From CAVXSP01 sp963764505 (GTDB lineage Bacteria > Acidobacteriota > Vicinamibacteria > Vicinamibacterales > SCN-69-37), in the NCBI GenBank assembly GCA_963764505.1, contig CAVXSP010000001.1:2666001-2730000 (forward strand): a stretch of 64,000 bases of DNA. Reading direction: 5' to 3'. This document shows positions 39,613-50,643 of this stretch, piece by piece. The notes below the pieces were generated by a model that was not told the origin of the DNA, ran no database searches, and was given only the letters and a program-made list of their open reading frames with translations. The position numbers and the translations under genes were made by a program. How positions within the stretch are numbered: position 1 is the stretch's first letter; each line of letters opens with the position of its first letter.

Positions 39613-39875
39613 CCCGCCTCCTGTGATGAGTCGTTGATCGAATGCCGCAAGCCTCCCGCGATCTCCGAAGACGGGAGCCAGTGGACGCGCCGGAGGAGAG
39701 CAAAGCTGGGGCCAGCGCCAGGACGGTGCATGCGCTCGGCCAGAAGTCCTTTGTACGGTGACACTTATGGACGCGGTGGGCTCCGGCTCGGCCCGGGTGC
39801 GACCCGCGCCAGGCGCCGAAGCGACAACTCCCGTTTACGCGGTGGCCCGGCGTGGCACCTGTGTGGCCACTCCGG
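39613..39875. other. non-coding gap between ComEA-like gene and epimerase
   Basis: 263 bases with no gene I can support on either strand. It must carry the promoter of the ComEA-like gene and perhaps a terminator of the epimerase, but no strong motif or hairpin stood out. Confidence 0.4.
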
Positions 39876-40881
39876 TTACCGCTGATCTCGGACGAACACC
39901 GGCCGACGCCGTGCGGACCGAGTCGTCAGCCGCGCGCGAGCGCAGCGGAACCGGCTGCGCGATACCAGTCGACCGTACAGGCGGAGTCCTTCTTCGAAGG
40001 AAACGCTTGGCGAGAATCCGAGGAGCTGCCGCGCCTTGAAGATGTCGGCCTGGGAATCGCGGACGTCGCCTTCCCGAGCCGGCTCGAACGTCGGGGCGAC
40101 GTCGCGGCAGAGAATGACCTGCAGCGCGCGCAGCAGCGCCAGCAGCGAGATGCGGCCGCCGCAGGCGACGTTGATCACTTCGCCGGACACGTTGGCGGCG
40201 TGGCACGCCAGCATGACGCCCTGCACGACGTCGCCGACGAACGTGAAGTCGCGCGTCTGTTTGCCGTCGCCGTAGATCGTCGGAGCGCGGCCTTCCGCCA
40301 GGGCGCGCACGAACAGCGAAATCACGCCGGAGTACGCCGAGCCCGGATCCTGGCGCGGGCCGAACACGTTGAAGTACCGGATGGCGACGGTCTCGAGCCC
40401 GTAGAGCTTCGAGAACAGCTGGCAGTACCTGCTCGCCGATCAGCTTCTGCAGCGCGTACGGCGACAGCGGCTGCGGCCGCATGTCCTCGCGCTTCGGCAG
40501 CACGGCCGTGTCGCCGTACGCCGACGAGGACGCGGCGTAGACGACGCGCTTCACGCCGGCTTCGCGGGCGGCGAGGAGCACTTGCAGCGTCGCGTCGACG
40601 TTGGCGCGATGAGACGTGAGCGGATCCTTCACCGAGCGCGGCACGGACGGGATCGCCGCCTGGTGCAGGACGAACTCGCACCCGGCGACCGCCCGCCGCG
40701 CGACCGCGCCGTCGGCCAGGTCCCCTTCGACCAGCTCGACGGCGTTTCCGGCCGGCAGGTTCTCGCGCTTGCCCGTGGAGAGGTCGTCGGCCACGCGCAC
40801 CGACTCGCCGCGGCGCAGCAGTTCTTCGACGAGATGCGATCCGATGAAGCCGGCGCCACCGGTGACGAGGTAACGGCCCAT
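39876..40881 (-). CDS. NAD-dependent sugar-nucleotide epimerase/dehydratase (one frameshift)
   Basis: Short-chain dehydrogenase-type enzyme acting on UDP- or dTDP-sugars. Rossmann motif YLVTGGAGFIGSHLVEELL, catalytic YxxxK in SPYALQKLIGEQ, and AASSSAYGDTAVLP. The frame breaks near 40430, where the coding strand has CAGGTACTG; deleting one G restores GEQYCQLFSKLYGLE and joins NVFGPRQDPGSAYSGVI and FVGDVVQGVMLA. About 334 residues. Possibly UDP-glucose 4-epimerase-like; the exact sugar is unknown. ATG at 40881 preferred; a GTG six bases upstream is also in frame. Confidence 0.88.
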
Positions 40882-40933
40882 GGACACATTCTATCCGGGG
40901 CGTGGGCAATGCCCGGGACCGGGAAAGATCCGC

Positions 40934-41380
40934 CGCAGCGGGCCGTAAGCCGAATTCTGTTTCCGCGTCCCGCCTTGCGGCGCCACGCGGATGACGACCA
41001 TTCCTCTAGGCCCGGCATTGCTGACGGGCTCGAGCGACCTACCCGGAAGCCTCGGATGGGCCATCCGTTCGAGCGACGCGTGATCGAGCCGCGCGACGCC
41101 CGGCGCTCCCCTATTTGGCCTTGCTCCGTGCGGGGTTTTGCCTGCCATCTGCCTCACGGCAGACGCGGTGCGCTCTTACCGCACCTTTTCACCCTTACCT
41201 GCCTCCGCCCACGGCGCAAAGCGCCGGGAGCGAGGACGGGCGGTATATTTTCTGTGCCACTTTCCTTCGAGTTGCCTCGACCGGGAATTACCCGGCGCAC
41301 TGCCCTGAGGAGTTCGGACTTTCCTCCCCGCCTTCGCGCCGCGGCGGCGCGTTGGCGCGGCGGTCGTCTGGCCCGCTGCG
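40934..41380 (-). ncRNA. rnpB: RNase P RNA, class A
   Basis: On the minus strand the 5' end CGCAGCGGGCC (41380-41370) pairs perfectly with the 3' end GGCCCGCTGCG (40944-40934), forming an 11-bp P1 helix. Internal universal elements are present: GAGGAAAGTCCGAACTCC near the 5' end, GGTAAGGGTGAAAAGGTG, AGAGGAATGGTCGTCATCC, and ACAGAATTCGGCTTACGGCC near the 3' end. 447 nt is normal for class A. A TAGAAT box (41397-41392) sits upstream as a likely -10 element. Catalyses 5' maturation of tRNAs. Confidence 0.96.
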
Positions 41381-41457
41381 ACGGACGCTGTATTCTATCA
41401 GTCGCCCGTTTCCGGGGCGCGCGCAGAACCCCGGAATCCCCCGGAACGCCGGCCCTT

Positions 41458-42851
<1,394 letters not shown>

Positions 42852-42855
<4 letters not shown>

Positions 42856-44351
42856 TGCGGATCGAGGGGAATCGCGTACAGGGCGCGCTGATCGGCCAGC
42901 CGGTCGTAGACGAGGAGGGCGGCACTCTCACCGGGGCGCAATCTCGAGACGACCGCACGAAACTCGTCGACCGACGTGATTCGGTGGCGGTTGATCTCGA
43001 GCAGCACGTGCCCGGCGTGAATGTGCGCCAGGCGCGCCGGCCCCGCCGGATCGACGTCGGTGACGAGCACGCCCACGAGCTCGTCGGGCAGGGTCAGACG
43101 GCGAATGCTGGCCGCGTCCAGGTTCTTGACGGTCAGGCCGAGCGGACGCTGGTCCAGGGCGAGGACCGGCGTCAGACCCGCATCCTCCGGCGACCGCCGG
43201 CTGACGGACCGCGGCAGGGGCCGCTCCGCGAGCCGCACGCGGACGAGCGAGGTGGCACCATCACGCCAGATCGTCAGTCGGTTGACGCTCCCGGGCAGTT
43301 CGGCGGCGACGTAGCGAATGAGATCGTCATCCGACCGGACGGGCCGGTCGTCGACGGCGGTGATCAGATCGTAGACGCGCAGGCCGGCGCGCTCGGCGGG
43401 CGTGTCGGCGGCGATGTCCTCGATGAGCGCGCCCTGCGACGGACCGAGGTGCAGCGAGGACCGCAGTTCGGGCGTCGCCTCCGTCAGGTTGACGCCCATG
43501 TAGCCGCGCGAGACGCGGCCGCGCTCCTTCAGCTGTCCCAGCACGCCCATGACCTGCCCGATCGGAATCGCGAATCCGATGTTCGAGGCCTGCGGGCTGA
43601 TGGCCGTCGTGATGCCGACGACCTCGCCACGGCTGTTGATCAGCGGCCCGCCGCTGTTGCCGAAGCTGATGGCCGCATCGGTCTGGATGAAGGCGTCGAG
43701 GCTGGGATCGAACAGCTTGCGCCCGAGAAAGCTGACGACCCCGACGGTGACCGAGTGGACGTAGCCGAGGGGATTGCCGATGGCGCACACCCACTCGCCG
43801 ACCCGAAGCCCATCGGAGTTGCCGATCGGCGCGACCGGCAGGTTGCCTGCCGCCGGAATCCGGAGCAGCGCGACGTCGATCGCCGGGTCGGTGCCGACGA
43901 CCGTCGCCCGGAACACGCGTCCATCGCCGAGCGTGACCGTCACGCGGTCGGCCGGCTCGATGACGTGATGATTCGTCAAGATGTAGCCGGACTGGTCGAT
44001 GATGAACCCGCTCCCCGACCCCTCGCGCGGCGCCGTCTCGTCGTCCGCGCCGTTGCGCTGGAAGCGGCGGGGATTGGGGGTGCGCTCGGAGCCGCGGGCC
44101 GCGGCGTCGATGTTGACGACGGCCCCGTTGACGCGCGCGGCTACGACCGAGAAGTCCACGCCGGCGGTCGCCGCCGGCGGGCCAGGACTCGCGGGGACGA
44201 CGGAGACGGTCAACGGCGTCGCGTCGGCCGACGCCGGACGGGCGGGCGCGCTCCGCGGGTCGCCGACCGGGCGGGACCCCGCGGCGACCAGCCCGAGCAG
44301 GAACGCGGTCGCCGCTGTGAGGCCGACGAGGAGGAACGACCCTCGCGTCAT
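42852..44351 (-). CDS. HtrA/Do-type serine protease with two PDZ domains
   Basis: Periplasmic quality-control protease. N-terminal helix (LLVGLTAATAFLLGLVAAG), then the trypsin-like triad: His in YILTNHHVIEP, Asp in DPAIDVALLRIP, Ser in SFGNSGGPLINSRGEVVG. Two PDZ domains follow (GYMGVNLTEATPELR... and LTVKNLDAASIRRLTLPDEL...). 499 residues. Overlaps ligA upstream and the NtrC-type regulator downstream, each by four bases, so expression is coupled. Confidence 0.94.
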
Positions 44352-46369
44352 GAAGTCGCTTTCATTATAAGGTCCAGGAACTGCGGCTCATCGAGCTCGG
44401 CGACGCCCAACGCCTTCGCCTTCTCCCGCTTGCTGCCAGGGTCGCCTCCGACGACGAGCGCGGACGTCCTGCGGCTCAACGACGAGGTGACCTTGCCGCC
44501 GAGCCGCTCGATCGCCTCGACGGCCGCTTCCCGTGTCATCGCCGCGAGGGTGCCGGTGATGACGAACGTCCGGCCGGCGAGCGGCCGGACCCGCTCCGGC
44601 GCGGCGGCGTCCGGTTCGTCCTCCATGCGCACGCCGGCCTGGGCGAGGCGGTCGATCAGCCCGCCGTTTCGGGGCTCGTCGAGGAAGCTCCGAACCGAAC
44701 GGGCGACGACCGGGCCGACCTCCGGCACGCTTTCGATCTGCTCCGGCGTCGCCGCGCGCAGCGCGGACATCGATCCAAAGCCCTGCGCCAGGGCGCGGGC
44801 GCCCCCCTCGCCGACGTGGCGGATGCCGAGCCCGTGCAGCAGCCTCCACAGCTCGGCCTGTCGGCTCGCGTCGATCTCGGCCGCCAGATTGGCGGCGGAC
44901 TTCTTGCCCATGCGCTCGAGCGCGGCGAGCTGCTCGGCCGTCAAGCCGTACAGGTCGGCGTAGTCGCGCACCAGGCCCTCGGTGACGAGCTGATCGACGA
45001 GCGCTTCGCCCAGGCCTTCGATGTTCATCGCCCGCCGCGACGCGAAATGCAGCAGACTGCGCCGGATGCGTGCCGGGCACGAGGCGTTCTCGCACCGCCA
45101 GACGACCTCCTCCTCGGGTTTGACCAGCGCGCTTCCGCAGAACGGGCACGTCGAGGGCATCCGCCAGGGCGCCGAATCGGATGGGCGCTCGCTCGGGACC
45201 GGCCCCACGACTTTCGGAATGATCTCGCCGCCCTTCTCCACCACGACCACGTCGCCCTCGCGGATATCGCGCCGGGCGACTTCCTGCTCGTTGTGCAGCG
45301 TCGCCATCTGGACGGTCGTGCCGCTGATGCGCACCGGCTCGAGCACGGCGAACGGGGTGACGGCCCCCGTGCGGCCGACGTTGACGTCAATCCTCAACAG
45401 CCTGGTCCGCGCCTGTTCGGTCGGGAACTTGAACGCGATGGCCCATCGGGGGAACTTGGCCGTGGCGCCGAGCCGGCCGCGCAGCGACAGATCGTCGAGC
45501 TTGACGACCACGCCGTCCGTTTCGAACTGGAGCGCGCGGCGCGCCTCCTGCCACTCGCGGCAGGAGGTGGCGACGGCCGCGATGTCCTCGTGGCGCGTCC
45601 AGTGCCGCTCGACGGGACAGCCCCACCCGGCGAGCTGCTCGAGCAGGCCGGCATGCGTCGTGACGGGCAGCGGCTCCGAGCCGGGAACGAGCATGTGATA
45701 CGTGAAGGCGCGCAGGCCGCGCCGGGCGACCGCGCGCGGGTCGAGCATGCGGACGGCGCCGGCCGCGGCGTTGCGAGGATTGGCGAACGGCGCCTCGCCG
45801 GCGGCTTCCTTTTCCTCGTTCATGCGCAGGAACGCCTGCCGCGGCAGGTAGATCTCGCCGCGGATCTCGAGGTGCGGCGGGGCGCCGGGCAGCGTCAGCG
45901 GAATCGTGCGGATCACGCGCACGTTCGACGTGACGTCTTCCCCCTGGACGCCGTCGCCGCGGGTGGCGCCGCGCACGAGCCGGCCGTCCTCGTAGGTGAG
46001 CGCGACGCTGAGGCCGTCGATCTTCAGCTCCGTGACGTAGCCGAGGGGCGCCGCCTCGTCGCGACCGAGCGCCCGGCAGATCCGCGCGTGGAACTCGCGC
46101 AGCTCGTCCTCCGAGTAGGCGTTCTCCAGGCTGAGCATCGGCGCGAGGTGGCGGACGGTCTGGAAGCCGGGCGCCGGCTGGCCACCGACGCGCTGCGTGG
46201 GCGAATGCAGATCCTGCAGCTCCGGATGCTCGGCTTCGAGCGCAGCCAGTTCGCGCATCAGGCCGTCGAACTCGGCGTCGGAGATCTCCGGCCGATCGTG
46301 CAGGTAGTACTGCGTCTCGTGGTGCCGGATCAGCTCGCGAAGCCGGGCGACACGGTCGGCGGGCGTCAC
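44348..46369 (-). CDS. ligA: NAD-dependent DNA ligase
   Basis: Seals nicks in replication and repair. Domain Ia start with LIRHHETQYYLHDRPEISDAE; adenylation motif ELKIDGLSVALTYEDG with the catalytic Lys; FPRWAIAFKFPTEQARTRL; zinc finger CPFCGSALVKPEEEVVWRC... CPA; HhH repeats; and a C-terminal BRCT domain (PLAGRTFVITGTLAAMTREAA). 673 residues is normal. Six bases downstream of the polyprenyl synthase gene. Confidence 0.97.
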   Translation of the reverse strand: MTPADRVARLRELIRHHETQYYLHDRPEISDAEFDGLMRELAALEAEHPELQDLHSPTQRVGGQPAPGFQTVRHLAPMLSLENAYSEDELREFHARICRALGRDEAAPLGYVTELKIDGLSVALTYEDGRLVRGATRGDGVQGEDVTSNVRVIRTIPLTLPGAPPHLEIRGEIYLPRQAFLRMNEEKEAAGEAPFANPRNAAAGAVRMLDPRAVARRGLRAFTYHMLVPGSEPLPVTTHAGLLEQLAGWGCPVERHWTRHEDIAAVATSCREWQEARRALQFETDGVVVKLDDLSLRGRLGATAKFPRWAIAFKFPTEQARTRLLRIDVNVGRTGAVTPFAVLEPVRISGTTVQMATLHNEQEVARRDIREGDVVVVEKGGEIIPKVVGPVPSERPSDSAPWRMPSTCPFCGSALVKPEEEVVWRCENASCPARIRRSLLHFASRRAMNIEGLGEALVDQLVTEGLVRDYADLYGLTAEQLAALERMGKKSAANLAAEIDASRQAELWRLLHGLGIRHVGEGGARALAQGFGSMSALRAATPEQIESVPEVGPVVARSVRSFLDEPRNGGLIDRLAQAGVRMEDEPDAAAPERVRPLAGRTFVITGTLAAMTREAAVEAIERLGGKVTSSLSRRTSALVVGGDPGSKREKAKALGVAELDEPQFLDLIMKATS

Positions 46370-46375
46370 GGCCGC

Positions 46376-47377
46376 CTACCGATCCCGATTCACCACGTAG
46401 TCGGTGAGCGCCAGGAGTCCGTCGCGCTCTGCGGAGGCCGGGAAGGCGGCGGCGAGCTGCTGCTTGGCGCGCTGGGCGAACGACGTGGCACGATCGAACG
46501 CGGCGTCGACGGCCCCGTGGTCGTTGAGCAGGTCCTTCAAGGCGCACCAGTCCTCGGGCGAGATCGTCCGCTCGGCGATGACCCGTTGCACGAGCTCGGC
46601 GGCGCCGGTCGCGCCCTGGCGCAGCAGGAGGATGACGGGCAGCGTGACCTTCCCTTCGCGCAGGTCGCCGCCGATCGGCTTGCCGAGCGCCGACTCATCC
46701 GCCGTGAAGTCCAGGACGTCGTCGATGAGCTGGAACGCGATGCCGAGGTTGAAGCCGTACTCCCGGAGCGCGCCGCGCTGATCGGGCGTGCAGCCCCCGA
46801 GGAGACCGCCGATCTCGGCGCAGCCGGAGAACAGATAGGCGGTCTTCCGCCGGATGATCTCGAAGTGGTCTTCCTCGGTGATGGAGGCATCGCCCGTCTT
46901 GGTGAGCTGGTACAGCTCGCCTTCGATCATGCGCAGGGTGACGTCGCACAGGAGCCGGATCACGTCCAGCGTGTCCTGCGTCAGCGCCATCGCCATCGAC
47001 CGGATGTAGAGATAGTCGCCGAGCAGCACCGTGACGTCGTTGCCCCACCGCGAGTGGGCGGCCAGCCGGCCGCGGCGGGTTTCCGCCTCGTCGATGATGT
47101 CGTCGTGGACGAGCGTGGCCGTGTGGATGAACTCGACCACGGCCGCGTTGAGGATCGCGCGGTCGCCCGTGTACCCGCACAGGCGCGCCGCCATCAACAG
47201 CACCGCCGGCCGCACGCGCTTCCCGCCGCTCATCTGGATATAGCGGCCCATCTGCGGGATCAGCTCGACGCGGGATTCGAGATGGCGCGCGAATTCACGT
47301 TCGACGCGCTCGAGTTCGCTGCGAACCGGCTCGAAGATTTGCGAGAGATCGGGAGCGGCGCTGGTGGAGGGATTCAC
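46376..47377 (-). CDS. ispB: trans-polyprenyl diphosphate synthase (octaprenyl/heptaprenyl type)
   Basis: Elongates isoprenoid diphosphates for quinone side chains. Both aspartate-rich motifs are present: FIHTATLVHDDIIDEAETRRG (first) and FQLIDDVLDFTADESALGKP (second). SGGKRVRPAVLLMAARL is the conserved N-terminal block. A GTG at 47377 gives 333 residues; a start 25 codons earlier is possible but adds unconserved sequence. Chain length is not predictable by eye. Confidence 0.9.
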   Translation of the reverse strand: MNPSTSAAPDLSQIFEPVRSELERVEREFARHLESRVELIPQMGRYIQMSGGKRVRPAVLLMAARLCGYTGDRAILNAAVVEFIHTATLVHDDIIDEAETRRGRLAAHSRWGNDVTVLLGDYLYIRSMAMALTQDTLDVIRLLCDVTLRMIEGELYQLTKTGDASITEEDHFEIIRRKTAYLFSGCAEIGGLLGGCTPDQRGALREYGFNLGIAFQLIDDVLDFTADESALGKPIGGDLREGKVTLPVILLLRQGATGAAELVQRVIAERTISPEDWCALKDLLNDHGAVDAAFDRATSFAQRAKQQLAAAFPASAERDGLLALTDYVVNRDR

Positions 47378-47459
47378 AGGGTAGAGGGGCCGCGCCCTGG
47401 CACCCGGCAGGCGACCTGCCGGAATCAGACCATAGGTTCGGCGGAGTGTCAACGCAACG

Positions 47460-48242
47460 TCACGGCGCGAACCGGACCAGCGCGGCGAAATTGTCGGCGA
47501 CGGCGGCCTCGAGCCGATCGACCGGTTCCGGGCGGACCGACGCGAGCGTCGTCAGGGTCTCCATCACCCAGGCGGGCTCGTTGCGCTCGCCGCGGTGCGG
47601 CACCGGCGCCAGAAACGGCGCATCGGTCTCGAGCAGCAGCCGGTCGAGCGGCAGATACGCGCCGACGTCGCGCAGCTCGCCGGCGCGAGGGAACGTGAGG
47701 ATTCCCGCCAGCGACACGACGAACCCGGCGTCGAGAATCCGTCGCGCGTCCGATTTCGTGCCGGTGAAGCAATGGACGACACCGCGCGCACGACCCCGCC
47801 CGGCGTCGCGCAGGACGGCGAGCGTGTCGTCGAGCGCGTCGCGCGTGTGAACGACGACCGGCCGGTCCAGCTCGACGGCCAGGGCCACCTGGGCGGCGAA
47901 GACCTCCCGTTGGACGGGTCGCGGCGAAAAGTCGTAGTGGTAGTCGAGCCCCATCTCCCCGATGGCCACGGCTCCCGCGCTCTCGACTGCCGTTCGCGTC
48001 AGGCCAACGGCGACCTCCACGCGCCCGGCGTGCGGGCCCGACCGGTGCGGGTGAATGGCCGCGGCGAAGCGAACCGCCTTCCAGCGATCCGCCACGTCCC
48101 GGCCGCGCGCCAGTTCGTCCGGCTCGTCGGCCGACAGGATGCAGAGGACGCTCGCGAGGCGAGCCGTCTGCGCCCGCTCGATGACCGCATCGAGATCCTC
48201 GACGAAGACCTCGTCGGCGAGGTGGCAGTGGGAGTCGATCAT
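47460..48242 (-). CDS. tatD: TatD-family metal-dependent deoxyribonuclease
   Basis: TIM-barrel amidohydrolase-like nuclease. MIDSHCHLADEVF carries the first metal pair HxH; AIGEMGLDYHYDFSP has the Glu; PVVVHTRDALDDTL and VVHCFTGTKSDA carry the His ligands; LLLETDAPFLAPVPHRGERNEPAWV contains the last Asp and a family signature. 260 residues. Follows metG by 26 bases, a conserved bacterial neighbourhood. Confidence 0.95.
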   Translation of the reverse strand: MIDSHCHLADEVFVEDLDAVIERAQTARLASVLCILSADEPDELARGRDVADRWKAVRFAAAIHPHRSGPHAGRVEVAVGLTRTAVESAGAVAIGEMGLDYHYDFSPRPVQREVFAAQVALAVELDRPVVVHTRDALDDTLAVLRDAGRGRARGVVHCFTGTKSDARRILDAGFVVSLAGILTFPRAGELRDVGAYLPLDRLLLETDAPFLAPVPHRGERNEPAWVMETLTTLASVRPEPVDRLEAAVADNFAALVRFAP

Positions 48243-48268
48243 GATCGGTGATCGGTGATCCCGCCCCT

Positions 48269-50269
48269 TTATCGCACGCGCGTGCCCGGCGGCGCCGGCG
48301 GCTCGGCGAAGCCGAGCAGGATGGGCTTGCCGCCGTCCGGGCTCGCGGCCAGCACCATGCCATCCGACTCGATGCCCATCAGCTTCGCCGGCTTCAGGTT
48401 CGCGACGATGACCACGTGCCGACCGACGAGATCGCTGGCCTCGTAGGCTTCGGCGATGCCGGCGACGAGCGTGCGGGACTCGCTGCCCAGGTCGACCTGC
48501 ATCTTGATCAGCTTCTTCGAATTGGGCACCCGCTCGGCGGCCAGCACCTTGGCGATGCGGAGATCGATCTTCATGAACTCGTCGATCGTGATGCGCGCGT
48601 CCATCGGCCAGAGGGCCTCCGGAGCCGCGGCGGCATCGAGCGAGGGCGGGCCGGCGGCCGTGCTCGGCGCCGGGTCGTCCGGCATCGGTGCGCCAGCAGC
48701 TGGCGAGGGCGGCGTAGGGTTCTCAGTCACGGTGATCTCCTTGGAACTGGTCTCGATCGTGTCGAGCCGGGGCCACATGGCATCCTTGCGCACCGTCTGG
48801 CGCTCGCCATCGGCACGCCAATCGGTCAATCGGGCGAGCGGCTCCCCCGCCGGCGGCTGGACGCCGAGTCTGGACAGGATTTCGCCCGACGAGGCCGGGA
48901 TGATCGGCCCGAGGAGCACGGCGGCGATGCGCAGCGCCTCGGCGGCGTCCCAGAGGACGGCGTCGAGCTCGGCCGCCCGGGCTTCGTCGCGCGCGAGGGC
49001 CCACGGCTCGCGTCCGGCGAGGAATTCATTCGTCGCATCCACGAGACGAAACGCCGCGCCCGCTCCGCCCTCCAGCGCGAGCTGGTCCATCGCCTGGCGG
49101 TAGATTCGGGCCAGCGACTCCGCGCTGTCGGCGAGCGGCTCTGGCCGCCGGCCGGGCCCGACCAGGCGGCCGCGGCGGTAGCGCTCCGCCATGGCGGTCA
49201 CCCGGCTGACGAGATTGCCGAGGTTGTTCGCCAGGTCGACGTTGTACTTCTCCTCGAAGCGGTCCCAGGTGAAGTCGCCATCCGATCCGAAGACGATCTC
49301 CTTGATCAGATAGAGCCGCAGCGGGTCCGGTCCGAACCGATCCGCCGCCTCCAGCGGATCGAGCACCGTGCCGAGCGACTTGCTCATCTTCTCGCCCTTG
49401 GTGAGCACCCAGCCGTGGCCGAAGACCTGCTTCGGGAGCGCCACGCCGGCACTCATGAGCATCGCCGGCCAGACGACGCAATGGAATCGTGTGATGTCCT
49501 TGCCGACGACGTGCAGGCTGGCCGGCCACCAGGTCTCGAAGAGGCCGTCATCCGAGCCGTAGCCGACCGCCGAGATGTAGTTGATCAGGGCGTCGTACCA
49601 GACGTACACGACGCTCGATCGATCGAACGGCACCGGGATGCCCCAGGCCTGCCCAGCGCGGCTGACGGAGATGTCCTCGAGGCCGCCTTCGATCAGGCGC
49701 AGCATCTCGTTGCGCCGCGACTCGGGCTCCACGAACTCCGGATGCGCCGCGTAGTGCGCGAGCAGGCGGTCGCGGAAGGCGGAGAGGCGGAAGAAGTAGT
49801 TCCGCTCCTTGATCCAGTCGGGCTTCGTCCGGTGGATCGGGCACAGGCCGTTCTCGAGCGTCTTCTCCGGTTTGAACTCCTCGCACGAGACGCAGTACCA
49901 GCCTTCGTAGTGGCCTTCGTAGATGTCACCGGCCTCGTGCGATCGCGTGACGAGCCGCTCGACGCCCCGCCGATGGCGCGCCTCCGTCGTCCGGACGAAA
50001 TCGTCGAACGAGACGTTCAGCCGCGACCAGACGGACCGGAACTCCTGCTCCATGCGGTCGCAGTAGGCGAGCGGCTCGACGCCCTGCTCGCGAGCCTTCC
50101 GGAAGACGTTCTGGGAGTGCTCGTCGTTCCCCATCAGGAACCGCACGTCGGCGCCGCAGAGGCGCTGGTACCGCGCGATCACGTCGGCGGCGACCTTCTC
50201 GTACGCCGTGCCGAGGTGCGGGCGGTTGTTGACGTAGTCGATTGCCGTGGTGAGATAGAAGCGGCTCAT
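48269..50269 (-). CDS. metG: methionyl-tRNA synthetase with C-terminal tRNA-binding domain
   Basis: Class I synthetase. HIGH-like motif in NNRPHLGTAYEKVAADV, zinc region YCVSCEEFKPEKTLENGLCP, KMSKS motif in WVLTKGEKMSKSLGTVLDPL. After a Pro/Ala linker a Trbp111-type domain ends the protein (FMKIDLRIAKVLAAERVPNS... VIVANLKPAKLMGIESDGMVLA), helping dimerisation and tRNA capture. 666 residues. First gene of a minus-strand run metG, tatD, ispB, ligA, htrA, ntrC. Confidence 0.97.
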   Translation of the reverse strand: MSRFYLTTAIDYVNNRPHLGTAYEKVAADVIARYQRLCGADVRFLMGNDEHSQNVFRKAREQGVEPLAYCDRMEQEFRSVWSRLNVSFDDFVRTTEARHRRGVERLVTRSHEAGDIYEGHYEGWYCVSCEEFKPEKTLENGLCPIHRTKPDWIKERNYFFRLSAFRDRLLAHYAAHPEFVEPESRRNEMLRLIEGGLEDISVSRAGQAWGIPVPFDRSSVVYVWYDALINYISAVGYGSDDGLFETWWPASLHVVGKDITRFHCVVWPAMLMSAGVALPKQVFGHGWVLTKGEKMSKSLGTVLDPLEAADRFGPDPLRLYLIKEIVFGSDGDFTWDRFEEKYNVDLANNLGNLVSRVTAMAERYRRGRLVGPGRRPEPLADSAESLARIYRQAMDQLALEGGAGAAFRLVDATNEFLAGREPWALARDEARAAELDAVLWDAAEALRIAAVLLGPIIPASSGEILSRLGVQPPAGEPLARLTDWRADGERQTVRKDAMWPRLDTIETSSKEITVTENPTPPSPAAGAPMPDDPAPSTAAGPPSLDAAAAPEALWPMDARITIDEFMKIDLRIAKVLAAERVPNSKKLIKMQVDLGSESRTLVAGIAEAYEASDLVGRHVVIVANLKPAKLMGIESDGMVLAASPDGGKPILLGFAEPPAPPGTRVR

Positions 50270-50643
50270 GGACGCGGGCGCGCGGGCAGTCGCAAACTGG
50301 CATTGTATCGTGCCACGGGTGTCGGGCCCGGTTCATCTGGATCGACGGCAGCGGACCCTTGCGTTGACGCATTCGACGGCATTCGTGGAGCTGCCGCTCG
50401 AAGCCCGCACTTTCGGTCCCGGCGTTTTTGCGCTGGCGCCCAATCGCGCCGGTCCGATTCGCTTCGCTTCGCCGGCCTCCGCGAAATCGCGTTGAATTTC
50501 GAGCAGAACGCGCTCGAAGGGGAACTGCTCAACGAGGATCACCAGGCCCAGGGCGGCACTGGGCCGCATCGAGGCGCCGGAGAAAGGCGAAGGGACCGGC
50601 GACGCTAGGCTCGCGCGCCTCCTACCGGGAATCGGCCCGGCGT
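50270..50643. other. gap between metG and the CRISPR-Cas island
   Basis: 374 bases without a gene I can support. Short open frames exist on both strands but none shows a recognisable family, ribosome-binding site or conserved pattern. It should hold the metG promoter and the end of the leftward cas operon, and probably marks the left boundary of the CRISPR-Cas insertion. Confidence 0.45.

Noticed and set aside
50270..50643. A PSP1/YaaT or similar gene upstream of metG
   Set aside because: This neighbourhood often carries one, but none of the six frames shows the expected PSP1 pattern.
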